Origin: a virus
Direction: 5' to 3' (one strand)
DNA: 37,490 nt
IMG/VR virus record: IMGVR_UViG_3300025769_000334
Coordinates: 1 to 37,490 of that record
Part shown: positions 6,783 through 13,587 of the stretch, in pieces
Numbering within the stretch: the stretch's first letter is position 1
Layout of the letters: every line of letters begins with the position of its first letter
Translations under genes and position numbers: made by a program
The notes under the pieces: generated by a model
What the model was told of the DNA's origin: nothing
Database searches by the model: none
Seen by the model: the letters and a program-made list of their open reading frames with translations, nothing else

Positions 6783-8395
6783 ATGCTTTGTATGTTTATG
6801 TGAATTGGATCCGGTTTTGGCTCGTATGTGCTTGGGTTAACTCCAGGGGGATTTCTCCAACCCGCAGCCGATATTCTCGCTATTAGGTTAGCGGCTTGCT
6901 TGGAGGTCCACTTCCCTACGTGTTTAAAATTCCTTGATTCCAGAAATTTTATTTGCTTCGGCGTACTGAGTCCGTGGAGACTTCTGTTATTTAGCGTATA
7001 CAGGAATCGATCTGCCAATCCGGCGCTATCAATTCCGTCAGGATTGATTCCGCGACTCGTCAGATCTTCTTTCTGTTGATCAGTTACAGGAGCCTTTTCA
7101 TGCCCGAATACTGGAACGTAATTCACCAGGTCTGCCGACGATATCGACATTTCATACTGAAGAGGATCAACGAGTTTCTTTTTCTTGTGCTGCTGTTCTT
7201 TGAGTTTTTTGGCAAGGGCTTCCTCGCGATCCGCTACCGTATCCCCAGCCCCCTTCTCGACAGCTTCCTCGAGATCGAACTCGATACCTGCCGACGCTTC
7301 AAGATTCTCGGTAGTTTTCTTCGCAACATCCTCCGATTCCGCGATAAGGTAAGCGGGTCGGCAGAGGTCGTGATTTTCCGAGTGCCACAAGAAGTCGAGT
7401 AAGAGGAGATGTTCTTTACCCGGGTGCAGTCGCGTTCCCCTGCCAACCATCTGGCAATAGAGAGATCTAACTTTTGTGGGCCGGAGGCAGACGATAGTAT
7501 CGACTGAAGGGCAATCCCATCCCTCCGTAAGGAGCATCGAGTTGCATAACACGTTGTATTTGTCATGATTGAAATCATCTAGAATTTCGGCACGATCTGA
7601 ACTCATGCCATTTACTTCCGCTGCTTTGAATCCTCTTTGGTTAAGAAGGTCACAGAACTTTTGACTAGTTGCAATGAGTGGCAGAAACACGACCGACTTA
7701 CGGTCCATACATGCGCTAACCATTTCATCAGCGATTTGATCAAGGTAAGGATCAAGAGCGTTACCGAGATCAGCAGACTTAAAATCCCCTGCCTGCTGCG
7801 ACACACCAGAAAGATCAAGCTTAAGTGGGATCGTGAGAGCTTTAATAGGGGATAGAAATCCGTCTTTGATTGCTTGTGGTAATTTGTATTCATAAGCTAT
7901 TGAGTCGAAAAACTTACCGAGATTCTGCATGTCCCCTCGGTCTGGTGTTGCGGTTACTCCGAGGACTTTTGCTTTGTCGAAATAATCGAATATGCGCTGG
8001 TAGCTATCGGACAAAACGTGATGCGCTTCGTCTACTACTATTGTATCATAATAATCCCTACGGAACCGCTTTAGTCGCTTCTCGCGCATCAGGGTTTGAA
8101 CACTACCTACAGTGATTCTGAACCAAGAGCCTTCGGCAGTGTCTGAGGCTTTTTCAAGACAACATCTGAGTCCTGTTGCCTTAAACATCTTATCTGCGGC
8201 TTGGTCCAGCAGTTCGCCTCGGTGCGCCAGGATCAGGCATCGCTTTCCTTCGTTAACCAATTGCTCGATCAACTTGCAGAAAACGATAGTCTTTCCTGTG
8301 CCGGTCGGAAGGACCAAGAGGGTCTTGTCAACCCCCTTGGCCCATTCTTCGCGAATCGCATCCTTAGCTTCAACTTGATAAGGGCGAAGTTGCAT
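6779..8395 (-). CDS. SF2 DNA/RNA helicase (DEAH, type III res-like)
   Basis: A 538-residue superfamily 2 helicase of the RecG/UvsW/ResIII-like phage type. Motifs are in order: QLRPYQ (Q-motif like, 2-7), LPTGTGKT (29-36), VVDEAHH (120-126), GVTATPDRG (147-155), LLTEGWDCP (288-296) and QMVGRGTRLHPGK (315-327). The C-terminal 200 residues add a charged coiled region and a small domain (LSTPKQIKFLESRNFKHVGK) often found at the end of such phage helicases. The start MQLRPYQ at 8395 is chosen because the longer frame would overlap the whole neighbouring gene; the ATG lies one base after that gene's TAG. Likely role: branch migration or restart at forks. Confidence 0.9.
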   Translation of the reverse strand: MQLRPYQVEAKDAIREEWAKGVDKTLLVLPTGTGKTIVFCKLIEQLVNEGKRCLILAHRGELLDQAADKMFKATGLRCCLEKASDTAEGSWFRITVGSVQTLMREKRLKRFRRDYYDTIVVDEAHHVLSDSYQRIFDYFDKAKVLGVTATPDRGDMQNLGKFFDSIAYEYKLPQAIKDGFLSPIKALTIPLKLDLSGVSQQAGDFKSADLGNALDPYLDQIADEMVSACMDRKSVVFLPLIATSQKFCDLLNQRGFKAAEVNGMSSDRAEILDDFNHDKYNVLCNSMLLTEGWDCPSVDTIVCLRPTKVRSLYCQMVGRGTRLHPGKEHLLLLDFLWHSENHDLCRPAYLIAESEDVAKKTTENLEASAGIEFDLEEAVEKGAGDTVADREEALAKKLKEQQHKKKKLVDPLQYEMSISSADLVNYVPVFGHEKAPVTDQQKEDLTSRGINPDGIDSAGLADRFLYTLNNRSLHGLSTPKQIKFLESRNFKHVGKWTSKQAANLIARISAAGWRNPPGVNPSTYEPKPDPIHINIQSI

Positions 8396-8396
8396 T

Positions 8397-8888
8397 CTAG
8401 AACCCAGGCTGATTTCCAGTCGATCCAGATGCCAGAGTAGCCTCAAGGGGGGATAACCATGCTGCGACCTCCGCAGCCAGACCAGTGGGATTTCCCTTTG
8501 CGTCATCCTTTTTCTCGAACTTGCGATGACCCAACTTGATGCGACCCCTCTTCCCTTCCATGGTATTAGACCAATCCCACTCTGGGATGTAATCCTCCGC
8601 ATCAGGAGCACAAAGCCCGATACTCGCATGGCAAGCAAGGATACTTGCAGCCTGGAATGAGTGGAGAAAGAACTTCTCTGACAGGACCATCTTACCACCC
8701 TCCGGAGTCTCTATCTGGATCTTCACTTCGCGTGTTTCACAGGCACACATTTTCGGGCTTCCACCGAACCTTCCGTTAGTCACACTGTTAACCCGAAATT
8801 CATAGATGCCTTCTGGCGGTAGTGTAAACGTATTCGGCTTCAATGCTTCACCTGGAACCATTGCTCTGTTATTGTCTTGATTGCTCAT
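8397..8888 (-). CDS. DUF669-like phage protein
   Basis: A 163-residue protein placed, as often seen for DUF669, directly after a Sak4/AAA_24-type ATPase. Sequence features fit that family loosely: an N-terminal β strand start (LPPEGIYEFRVNSVTNGRF), CETREVKIQIETPEG and KFFLHSFQAASIL in the middle, then GKRGRIKLGHRKFEKK and a Pro/Ser-poor tail. DUF669 proteins are thought to work with the recombinase, probably as single-strand-binding partners, but this is not proven. Upstream the minus strand has AGTAAGTAAATT-ATG, which shares only the AGTAAG core with the palindromic boxes. Confidence 0.65.
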   Translation of the reverse strand: MSNQDNNRAMVPGEALKPNTFTLPPEGIYEFRVNSVTNGRFGGSPKMCACETREVKIQIETPEGGKMVLSEKFFLHSFQAASILACHASIGLCAPDAEDYIPEWDWSNTMEGKRGRIKLGHRKFEKKDDAKGNPTGLAAEVAAWLSPLEATLASGSTGNQPGF

Positions 8889-8905
8889 AATTTACTTACT
8901 GGTGA

Positions 8906-9976
8906 TTAACTTTCGATTGATTCAAATTCCTGTGTCCGGATCATCCCCACGACAGCATCCCAGTGGGCTATGAGTTTCCCGGTGACGAACGAGTCGTCAT
9001 AGCTGTCAATCGGCGCATCGACCCCATAATACCCGCGACTCGCTACAACTTGTCGTATTTGCAGAGAGGATACATTGTCCCTTTCAGCAAGTTGCTTGAG
9101 AGATGGACCCCACTCCTTTTCCAGATTAAACCCGTCGTCCGGTTTCAGAGCGCCAACCTCGTTACCTGTAGGTCGCCTGACCTCGTCACGTTTCTCTGCA
9201 GGTGGTTCTTCACTAGTTTCCTCCCTAGTCTCTTCCCCAGCCTCCTCAGCATGTGAAGTCTTACTAAGATCCCCGGAAAAGAGATGAGAAATCGCATCGA
9301 AGCTGAACTCCAGTTTCTCCGGTAGATCCTGACGGTTCTTAGCGTCATGGGTGGACTTGTGCGATGTATACATTACCCGATGCCCACCTTTCGCTTTTTT
9401 CGATTTCGTTCTTTCGTCCTCGATCACGTATGTCTCGTAATTGGCGAACAGAAGCATATCTGCCCATTCCTTAACCAGTGGAGATACTTTCTTGGACATC
9501 TTCATTTCCCACCGATCAAAAGCACCCTCCTCTTCGGGGAGTTCGAACTTACGGATAAGCGAGTGAGCCAATAGGACAACGTGTATCCCTTTTTCCCTTA
9601 CTTCGTTAAGTAGGTTCAGTAGTTTACCGAACTCCTCCTCGAGAATCGTGTAGCCTTTTCCGTATCCGAAATCCTCAATGCTGGTCTTATTCGCTTCACC
9701 GCACACATGCGTCACGCAGAGTTTCTCAGCCCAGTCTACCGTATCGATGACTATCGTGCGGTAATCGGAGCGCATGAGTTCCCTTACTTGATCCAGTAGC
9801 GCTGTCCATGACAGTGGTTTAGGAGTCCTGTGGACATCCAGGTGATCAGACCCACCCTCGGTATCGATGAAGATAGGGCTTGGGAATTTACTCCCGAATG
9901 TTGACTTGCCGATTCCTTCGGAGCCATATGCGACTACTCGCAGTGCTTTCTTTATTTTTCCTTTTATTATTTGCAT
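8906..9976 (-). CDS. Sak4-like recombinase (RecA-core AAA_24 ATPase)
   Basis: A 356-residue protein with a single RecA-like domain. Walker A is YGSEGIGKSTF (17-27), followed by IFIDTEGGSDHLD, Walker B TIVIDTVDWAE (74-84), HVVLLAHS (122-129) and WADMLLFANYET. This matches the phage AAA_24/Sak4 family, single-strand annealing recombinases. The C-terminal about 110 residues are acidic (EEAGEETREETSEEPP) and then carry a small helical domain, perhaps for partner binding. Start Met at 9976 is preferred; an in-frame ATG at 10030 would overlap a small membrane-peptide gene completely. It forms a recombination module with the SMC-like ATPase upstream. Confidence 0.85.
   Translation of the reverse strand: MQIIKGKIKKALRVVAYGSEGIGKSTFGSKFPSPIFIDTEGGSDHLDVHRTPKPLSWTALLDQVRELMRSDYRTIVIDTVDWAEKLCVTHVCGEANKTSIEDFGYGKGYTILEEEFGKLLNLLNEVREKGIHVVLLAHSLIRKFELPEEEGAFDRWEMKMSKKVSPLVKEWADMLLFANYETYVIEDERTKSKKAKGGHRVMYTSHKSTHDAKNRQDLPEKLEFSFDAISHLFSGDLSKTSHAEEAGEETREETSEEPPAEKRDEVRRPTGNEVGALKPDDGFNLEKEWGPSLKQLAERDNVSSLQIRQVVASRGYYGVDAPIDSYDDSFVTGKLIAHWDAVVGMIRTQEFESIES
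9257..9271. promoter_or_regulatory. Intragenic match to the palindromic box
   Basis: AGTCTTA-C-TAAGATC on the plus strand, 13 of 15 positions of the perfect palindrome, inside the Sak4-like gene where it encodes LSKTS. It may be chance, since the peptide is unremarkable, but it is the only strong copy found inside a gene. Confidence 0.3.
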
Positions 9977-10074
9977 GATGCTATGTTGACTGATGTTACG
10001 AGGAAGAATGTCCCCCAGAAAATGATCCAACCAAGGATCTCGAGTTTTGATGCTAGGTGTTTAAGTTTGTGCAT
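9967..10074 (-). CDS. 35-aa single-pass membrane peptide
   Basis: A short frame between the SMC-like ATPase and the Sak4-like gene: a basic start (MHKLKHLASKLE), then a hydrophobic helix (ILGWIIFWGTFFLVTSVNIA) and CK. The last 10 nt overlap the start of the Sak4-like gene, so it may couple translation. The membrane helix and tight placement argue for a real gene, but the function is unknown and the short length keeps the call weak. Confidence 0.4.
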   Translation of the reverse strand: MHKLKHLASKLEILGWIIFWGTFFLVTSVNIASCK

Positions 10075-10108
10075 GGCTTTTAGGTGTTAGATACATAGGG
10101 TATGGTGT

Positions 10109-11506
10109 TTAAAACCCTCCCTCCGAACTGTAATTCGCCAATACCGGCGAATTATTCCGTAAACCATGTGGTTTGGACGCCATTGTTGGCGAATTAACAG
10201 GAGGCCGAGGAGTCACCTTGAAAGCCGGATGCGGTTCGTCGTTTTCGCCGGAACCATCCTCGATGATCAACGAGCACTCTGGACCTTTAGAGACTCGGGT
10301 AGCGATTACCTGAAGACCTTCGCTTTCGAGCCATTCACTGAAACTGTCCAGCGTATCCAGATCCATTTGTTCGAGTTTATCCATCAGCACGAAACCGCAC
10401 TGAGGGTTCAGCTTACGAACGATAGAAGTGGCTACGATAAGCCGCTCAGCGCCGCTCATGCAGTCCCAGCGCATGCCTTCATAGAGAAGCTCACCTTCGG
10501 AAACGGAAAGCCCTGGTAGGGGCAAATCAGCGCCCTCTAGCAGATCGACCTTTTCCCGTCTGACAGCTTCAAGCTCAGCGGTTAGCGCATCATACTTGCG
10601 AGTATACTCGATACCCTCCTCATTAGCTTTCTCTTTCTCGAGGTTCGCCCGAACGCGAGTGTTAGTCGTTTCAATCTCCGACAGTGACTTCTCAAGCGCC
10701 TCCGTAGATTCGTCCTCGAGTTGATGTGCCGCTTTACCGGCAGTCTTATAATCCTCGTGGAGTTTATCCCGATTGACTTCTGCATCGAGCAGTTCCTGTT
10801 GCAGAGCTTCGATCTTGTTTTTCAGATCGCCGATCCGATACTGGCTTTGCTCGAACCTGGATCTCGCCGCAGATGCATTTTGGCGCAGTTCTTGGTTCTT
10901 CGCATTCCGATGCAGGATAGCCTGCTGCTGATGAATGAGATCGCTAATCGAAATCAGTTCCTCTGGCGCGTCAGGATAGTAGTGCATCTCTTCTGCATGC
11001 TTGACTTTCGAGTCCCTTACCGATCCGACATCGCGACGACGATCATAAATCGTCTTCTCCTTCATTTCCAGTTTCGCCAGCTCGTCACCGACTCCGATGA
11101 TGTTGAGCAGCGCCTGAACTTTTTCCTTATCGGATGACTCCATGAACTTGGGCAGATTCAATGCTAATTCTTCGATAAACGTCTTTAGCAACGACTGCCC
11201 ATGAGTCATACCAGTAGGGTCTGTAACCTTAAGTACAGAGTTCTTACCCTTCCGCTCTACTACTAGACCGTTTGACAGGGTGAGTTTGATCGAGAGAGGG
11301 ATATTGGACTCTCTTCGATTTGCATCTGTCGGGCGATATCTCTCGCCGCCCAATGCATAACAAATAGCGTCTAGCGAGGAAGTCTTCCCCTCGCTATTAT
11401 TGCCACCGATGATGGTCATCGCTGACCCTGTGAAATTTATCTTCACAGCTTTGATTCTCTTGAAGTCATTCACTTCAAGCTCGATTAGTTTTACTGGATT
11501 TTTCAT
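10109..11506 (-). CDS. SMC/Rad50-like ATPase (AAA_23)
   Basis: A 465-residue ATPase with the split-domain layout of Rad50, SbcC and RecF relatives. The N-terminal half has the strand LIELEVNDFKRIKAVKINF and Walker A IIGGNNSEGKTSS (32-44). Residues about 195-325 form a coiled coil rich in Glu, Lys and Gln. The C-terminal half has signature MSGAERLIVA (350-359) and Walker B CGFVLMDKLEQMD (370-382); the usual catalytic Glu after the Asp is replaced by Lys (DK). The tail is a Pro/Ser/Asn-rich linker. It probably works with the Sak4-like protein in phage DNA recombination or end processing; no nuclease partner is visible next to it. A palindromic box lies 3 nt before the ATG. Confidence 0.85.
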   Translation of the reverse strand: MKNPVKLIELEVNDFKRIKAVKINFTGSAMTIIGGNNSEGKTSSLDAICYALGGERYRPTDANRRESNIPLSIKLTLSNGLVVERKGKNSVLKVTDPTGMTHGQSLLKTFIEELALNLPKFMESSDKEKVQALLNIIGVGDELAKLEMKEKTIYDRRRDVGSVRDSKVKHAEEMHYYPDAPEELISISDLIHQQQAILHRNAKNQELRQNASAARSRFEQSQYRIGDLKNKIEALQQELLDAEVNRDKLHEDYKTAGKAAHQLEDESTEALEKSLSEIETTNTRVRANLEKEKANEEGIEYTRKYDALTAELEAVRREKVDLLEGADLPLPGLSVSEGELLYEGMRWDCMSGAERLIVATSIVRKLNPQCGFVLMDKLEQMDLDTLDSFSEWLESEGLQVIATRVSKGPECSLIIEDGSGENDEPHPAFKVTPRPPVNSPTMASKPHGLRNNSPVLANYSSEGGF

Positions 11507-11509
11507 ATA

Positions 11510-11524
11510 AGTCTTACTAAGATA
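11510..11524 (-). promoter_or_regulatory. Dispersed palindromic box, upstream of SMC-like ATPase
   Basis: Gene orientation TATCTTA-G-TAAGACT, then TAT, then ATG. The gene-proximal half is perfect; the distal half has two changes. It fills the 19-nt gap between this gene and the preceding one. Confidence 0.6.
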
Positions 11525-11525
11525 T

Positions 11526-11813
11526 CTATAATAGATTTAGTTGATTTTTGGTTAAACGAGGTGCGGGGTCCGGCCTCGGTGTGACAGACTCATCGAGTTG
11601 ATGATCCTTGAATGGATGCTCTTTCAGGTTACTGAGCCAGACGTCAGGAGAAAGGAACCTCTCCCACTTATCCAGATGTCTGGATTTCTGCGAGACTTCC
11701 AGTATCCACTCTTCGCCGGTCTCGAGGTAGTCATCTGCTACGAAGGTAACCTTGTAGAATGGGTAGCCCGTAAGGTAGCCCTCGATGAATGTGGATAGTA
11801 TCTTAAGTCTCAT
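11526..11813 (-). CDS. Hypothetical early protein
   Basis: A 95-residue soluble protein of unknown family. It starts with a β strand (MRLKILSTFIEGYLTGYPFY), has acidic and aromatic residues in the middle (DDYLETGEEWILEVSQ), and ends with a Pro-rich linker. The ATG overlaps the stop of the zinc-knuckle gene as ATGA, so it is translated as part of the early array. Confidence 0.55.
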   Translation of the reverse strand: MRLKILSTFIEGYLTGYPFYKVTFVADDYLETGEEWILEVSQKSRHLDKWERFLSPDVWLSNLKEHPFKDHQLDESVTPRPDPAPRLTKNQLNLL

Positions 11814-12034
11814 TTTCGTGGGCCTAGGAAAACTTCGTCATGGTCCTTCGGCCTACCTGGTGTGCTATATTTCTTAGGTTCCATAAGTCCCTTCTTGATA
11901 AGCTCTTCTTCAGTGATGCGACCCTCCCGAAGATACTTATTGGCTCTAGCGGAATGCGTGTTACAGAGACCCCTACTGTGGGCATCCTTTCGACACTTCG
12001 GATAGAGGCATCTTGGAATATTAGGCATGCTCAT
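11810..12034 (-). CDS. Small zinc-knuckle early protein
   Basis: A 74-residue basic protein starting MSMPNIPRCLYPKCRK. Cys and His are arranged as CLYPKC…GLCNTH (C-x4-C-x9-C-x2-H), a likely zinc-binding knuckle, followed by SARANKYLREGRITEEELI, a helix-rich segment. The same arrangement occurs in small phage proteins of unknown role. The ATG overlaps the stop of the upstream gene as TAATG, which decides this start over the longer frame from 12145. Confidence 0.6.
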   Translation of the reverse strand: MSMPNIPRCLYPKCRKDAHSRGLCNTHSARANKYLREGRITEEELIKKGLMEPKKYSTPGRPKDHDEVFLGPRK

Positions 12035-12453
12035 TAGTTGATAGGGGCTGGAGGTCCAATTGGGATCAGATCGTAATCCGGCCACTGTCTTTGAAGCCGG
12101 AGTAGTTCTTGGCCTTGAGCGGGAGCCAGTTCGAAGACTGACCAATGGTGATACATAGCCGCTCGGCGCTCTGCCTCCTGCTGGTCCTCGTAAAGGGTGT
12201 GAAAGGGAGCATATTGCCAGCCGATGGTGGATTTCGGCTTTACTCGAATTGTAGAGACGACATACCTCTTCTCTCTATCCTCTTTCAGGAAGGCACCCTC
12301 TAGAATCGGACCATTGATAGCTTCATCAATGGTCTTTATAAGTTTCGGCTTACCTGCTGATTCGATCAGCTGGGTTTCCAGTGCCGCGAGACTGATCATG
12401 CAGATCAGGCCAAGTCCCGTTAAGGCAGCGAGTGTGTATAGGTTTATTTTCAT
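12034..12453 (-). CDS. Membrane-anchored hypothetical early protein
   Basis: A 139-residue protein with an N-terminal hydrophobic segment (LYTLAALTGLGLICMISLAA, residues 5-24), a membrane anchor or signal peptide. The rest is charged and soluble (FLKEDREKRYVVSTIRVKPK, then a WPDYDLIPIGPPAP end). Its position near the start of the early array hints at a membrane-level early function such as superinfection exclusion, but that is only a guess from location. Confidence 0.55.
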   Translation of the reverse strand: MKINLYTLAALTGLGLICMISLAALETQLIESAGKPKLIKTIDEAINGPILEGAFLKEDREKRYVVSTIRVKPKSTIGWQYAPFHTLYEDQQEAERRAAMYHHWSVFELAPAQGQELLRLQRQWPDYDLIPIGPPAPIN

Positions 12454-12457
12454 CGTA

Positions 12458-12703
12458 TTAGATGCCGGTATTCCTGAACCGAGTCAGTTCGGTCGCCGGA
12501 ATACTATACGGCTTATTTTTAGTTAAAGAAAGGATTCGCCCCGCTCTGACTCGATCAGCCACCCAGCGAGGCGCCCGGTTGATCAGCTTTCCAAATTCAG
12601 CACAGGTTAGTGTTTCGCTGGTGTGCGACACCTTCTGCTCGAGAAGAGATATTCGAGCCGATATGAGTCGGAGTTCCTGTAGGATGTCGTTATGTTGAGA
12701 CAT
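12458..12703 (-). CDS. HTH protein with coiled-coil N-terminus, first early gene
   Basis: An 81-residue protein: residues 1-30 form a short coiled coil (HNDILQELRLISARISLLEQ), residues 33-75 an excisionase/MerR-like HTH (LTCAEFGKLINRAPRWVADR, VRAGRILSLTKNKPYSIPAT). The start at 12703 is chosen because the dispersed palindromic box (12716-12730) lies just upstream; a longer frame from 12775 would overlap both the RHH stop and the terminator. It is the first gene of the leftward early array, so it could be an early regulator or an excisionase. Confidence 0.65.
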   Translation of the reverse strand: MSQHNDILQELRLISARISLLEQKVSHTSETLTCAEFGKLINRAPRWVADRVRAGRILSLTKNKPYSIPATELTRFRNTGI

Positions 12704-12715
12704 TAAGTCGTCGCA

Positions 12716-12730
12716 AGTCTTAGTAAGATT
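12716..12730 (-). promoter_or_regulatory. Dispersed palindromic box, head of early array
   Basis: Gene orientation AATCTTA-C-TAAGACT, one change from the perfect palindrome, then TGCGACGACTTA and ATG (12 nt). It sits between the RHH terminator and the first early gene, where an operator for the whole early array would be expected. Confidence 0.65.
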
Positions 12731-12735
12731 GGGTG

Positions 12736-12761
12736 AAAAAAAACGCCTATTCGGAGGCGTT
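12736..12761 (-). terminator. Rho-independent terminator after RHH gene
   Basis: On the minus strand AACGCCT-CCGAAT-AGGCGTT forms a 7-bp stem followed by a run of T. The stop codon of the RHH gene lies inside the loop/stem. It would separate RHH transcription from the early array. Confidence 0.8.
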
Positions 12762-12884
12762 GTGAAGGATCTCATTTACGACCTGATCCACCGTGCGATT
12801 GGTCTGGTCGGCAAGTGCCTGAAGGGCTTCGATTGTTTTACCTGGGAGGGTTATGGTGACTCTAATGAGAGGTTTTTTAAGCAT
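12747..12884 (-). CDS. Small ribbon-helix-helix (RHH) regulator
   Basis: A 45-residue protein: MLKKPLIRVTITLPGKTIEA, then LQALADQTNRTVDQVVNEIL. The IRVTITLP strand, two helices and short length match CopG/Arc-type RHH proteins, which dimerise and bind DNA palindromes with the strand. It is transcribed leftward from the central control region and ends in its own terminator. It is divergent to a second RHH gene. It could be a lysogeny repressor or Arc-like regulator; the family is well supported, the target is not known. Confidence 0.75.
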   Translation of the reverse strand: MLKKPLIRVTITLPGKTIEALQALADQTNRTVDQVVNEILHNASE

Positions 12885-12953
12885 GTAGAAAAAATTCTTA
12901 ATATTTTTGCATAAGTCAAATCAATTTTGAATAACAAGTGCTCGAACGTGCAT

Positions 12954-12968
12954 TAGGGTTATACCCTA
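12954..12968. promoter_or_regulatory. Candidate operator TAGGGT-TAT-ACCCTA
   Basis: A perfect 15-bp palindrome with 6-bp arms and a 3-nt spacer in the centre of the divergent control region. Its sequence is unrelated to the dispersed box, so it may bind a different regulator. Confidence 0.5.
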
Positions 12969-12981
12969 TAGCTGTTATCCC

Positions 12982-12997
12982 GTTGATCGTGATCGAC
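12982..12997. promoter_or_regulatory. Candidate operator GTTGATC-GT-GATCGAC
   Basis: A 16-bp imperfect palindrome (7-bp arms, one mismatch) 13 bp from the previous one. Position inside the divergent control region suggests an operator; nothing else supports it. Confidence 0.35.
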
Positions 12998-13148
12998 TTA
13001 TGTGTTTATATCGGCTGATATTTTTTTTAAACAGACAGTTTCGCTAATAAGTTAAGTAGTTCTGGTTATACTAAAATTAATATTAATAAACTTTGTATCT
13101 TAGGACCACTTGACATTTATTCACAAGTATATTTGGGTATTAATACTA

Positions 13149-13379
13149 ATGAAACCCATTATGAATGATTCAAAAAATACAAATGCAATAGGCCCGGGCA
13201 CCAAGAACATGACGATCAATGTGCCTGAGGGTGTGCTCAAGAAAATTGACAAACTGTCGGCAAAAAGCGGCATGACACGGAGCAAATACCTCAAACTCCT
13301 CATAGAGGAGGAAGTTATGCAGGGCGATTTAACTTACGAGGTAATCGCGAGAACAAAGCGTAAGCCAAATAGCACCTGA
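13149..13379 (+). CDS. RHH regulator (second, rightward)
   Basis: A RHH protein with core KNMTINVPEGVLKKIDKLSA then KSGMTRSKYLKLLIEEEV, i.e. strand, helix, helix of a CopG/Arc-type domain, followed by a basic tail (RTKRKPN). From this ATG it is 76 residues. An internal ATG at 13161 and an upstream start at 13110 are possible; the 13110 start would place coding over TTGACA. It faces away from the leftward RHH gene across a control region and lies next to attP and the integrase, the classic place for a prophage repressor or integration regulator. Confidence 0.7.
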   Translation: MKPIMNDSKNTNAIGPGTKNMTINVPEGVLKKIDKLSAKSGMTRSKYLKLLIEEEVMQGDLTYEVIARTKRKPNST

Positions 13380-13428
13380 GCGCATCTGAGAGCATCTAGA
13401 CACGCAAGTCATTGATTATAAGGATTAA

Positions 13429-13449
13429 GTTCGAGTCCAGTCAGCCCGA
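13429..13449 (+). other. attP: Putative attP core: tRNA gene 3' end
   Basis: The 21-nt segment begins GTTCGAGT and ends CAGCCCGA, the layout of a tRNA T-loop (TTCGAGT), T-stem 3' strand (CCAGT), acceptor strand (CAGCCCG) and discriminator A. No matching 5' tRNA half is present. Temperate phages often integrate into tRNA 3' ends and carry such a copy. The implied acceptor 5' strand, CGGGCTG with discriminator A, would fit a tRNA-Pro, but this is tentative. The integrase gene begins 139 nt downstream. Confidence 0.75.
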
Positions 13450-13454
13450 TACAC

Positions 13455-13498
13455 AACCCTGCTAAATAAGGGAAACGCCTTGTTTGCAGGGTTTTTTT
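13455..13498 (+). terminator. Rho-independent terminator next to attP
   Basis: AACCCTGC pairs with GCAGGGTT around an inner AAGG/CCTT stem-loop, followed by seven T. It lies 6 nt after the tRNA-like core. It may stop transcription from the RHH gene, and after integration it could terminate the reconstituted host tRNA. Confidence 0.85.
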
Positions 13499-13587
13499 GT
13501 GATCTGGTTGGTTGATAATAGTTGATAACGGTAGTCCAGATGTTGGATTTAGCATCTGGAAAAAGCATCTGAGAGCATCTGGGGCAT

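Larger units (their letters stand above)
12885..13148. promoter_or_regulatory. Divergent control region between two RHH genes
   Basis: A 264-nt AT-rich, non-coding gap between the leftward and rightward RHH genes. It contains the palindromes at 12954-12968 and 12982-12997, a TTGACA at 13110-13115 followed by TATATTTG at 13128-13135 (weak promoter match, spacing poor), and TATCTTAGGACCACT at 13096-13110, similar to the box at 24294. This layout is expected of a lysis-lysogeny switch. Promoters are not assigned with confidence. Confidence 0.5.
13382..13580. repeat. GCATCT repeats flanking attP (candidate integrase arm sites)
   Basis: Five GCATCT copies lie in direct orientation at 13382-13387, 13392-13397, 13552-13557, 13565-13570 and 13575-13580. 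Two of them form GCATCTGAGAGCATCT on both sides (13382-13397 and 13565-13580). An inverted TCCAGATG/CATCTGGA pair lies at 13535-13560, and GTTGATAA is repeated at 13511 and 13521. Paired short repeats on both sides of a core are the usual layout of tyrosine-integrase arm sites. The region codes for nothing apart from the end of the RHH gene. Confidence 0.65.

Noticed and set aside
8396-8698. Longer N-terminus for the SF2 helicase
   Set aside because: It would overlap the DUF669-like gene almost fully, and its sequence lacks helicase features; the Q-motif start MQLRPYQ fits.
10031-10108. Upstream start of the Sak4-like gene at 10030
   Set aside because: It would overlap the small membrane peptide gene; the Met at 9976 directly precedes the RecA-like domain. 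The choice is not certain.
12704-12775. Longer N-terminus for the first early HTH gene
   Set aside because: It would run through the palindromic box, the terminator and the RHH stop.
13382-13449. A complete tRNA gene
   Set aside because: Only the T-loop to 3' end is tRNA-like; upstream sequence cannot form D and anticodon arms or the acceptor partner.
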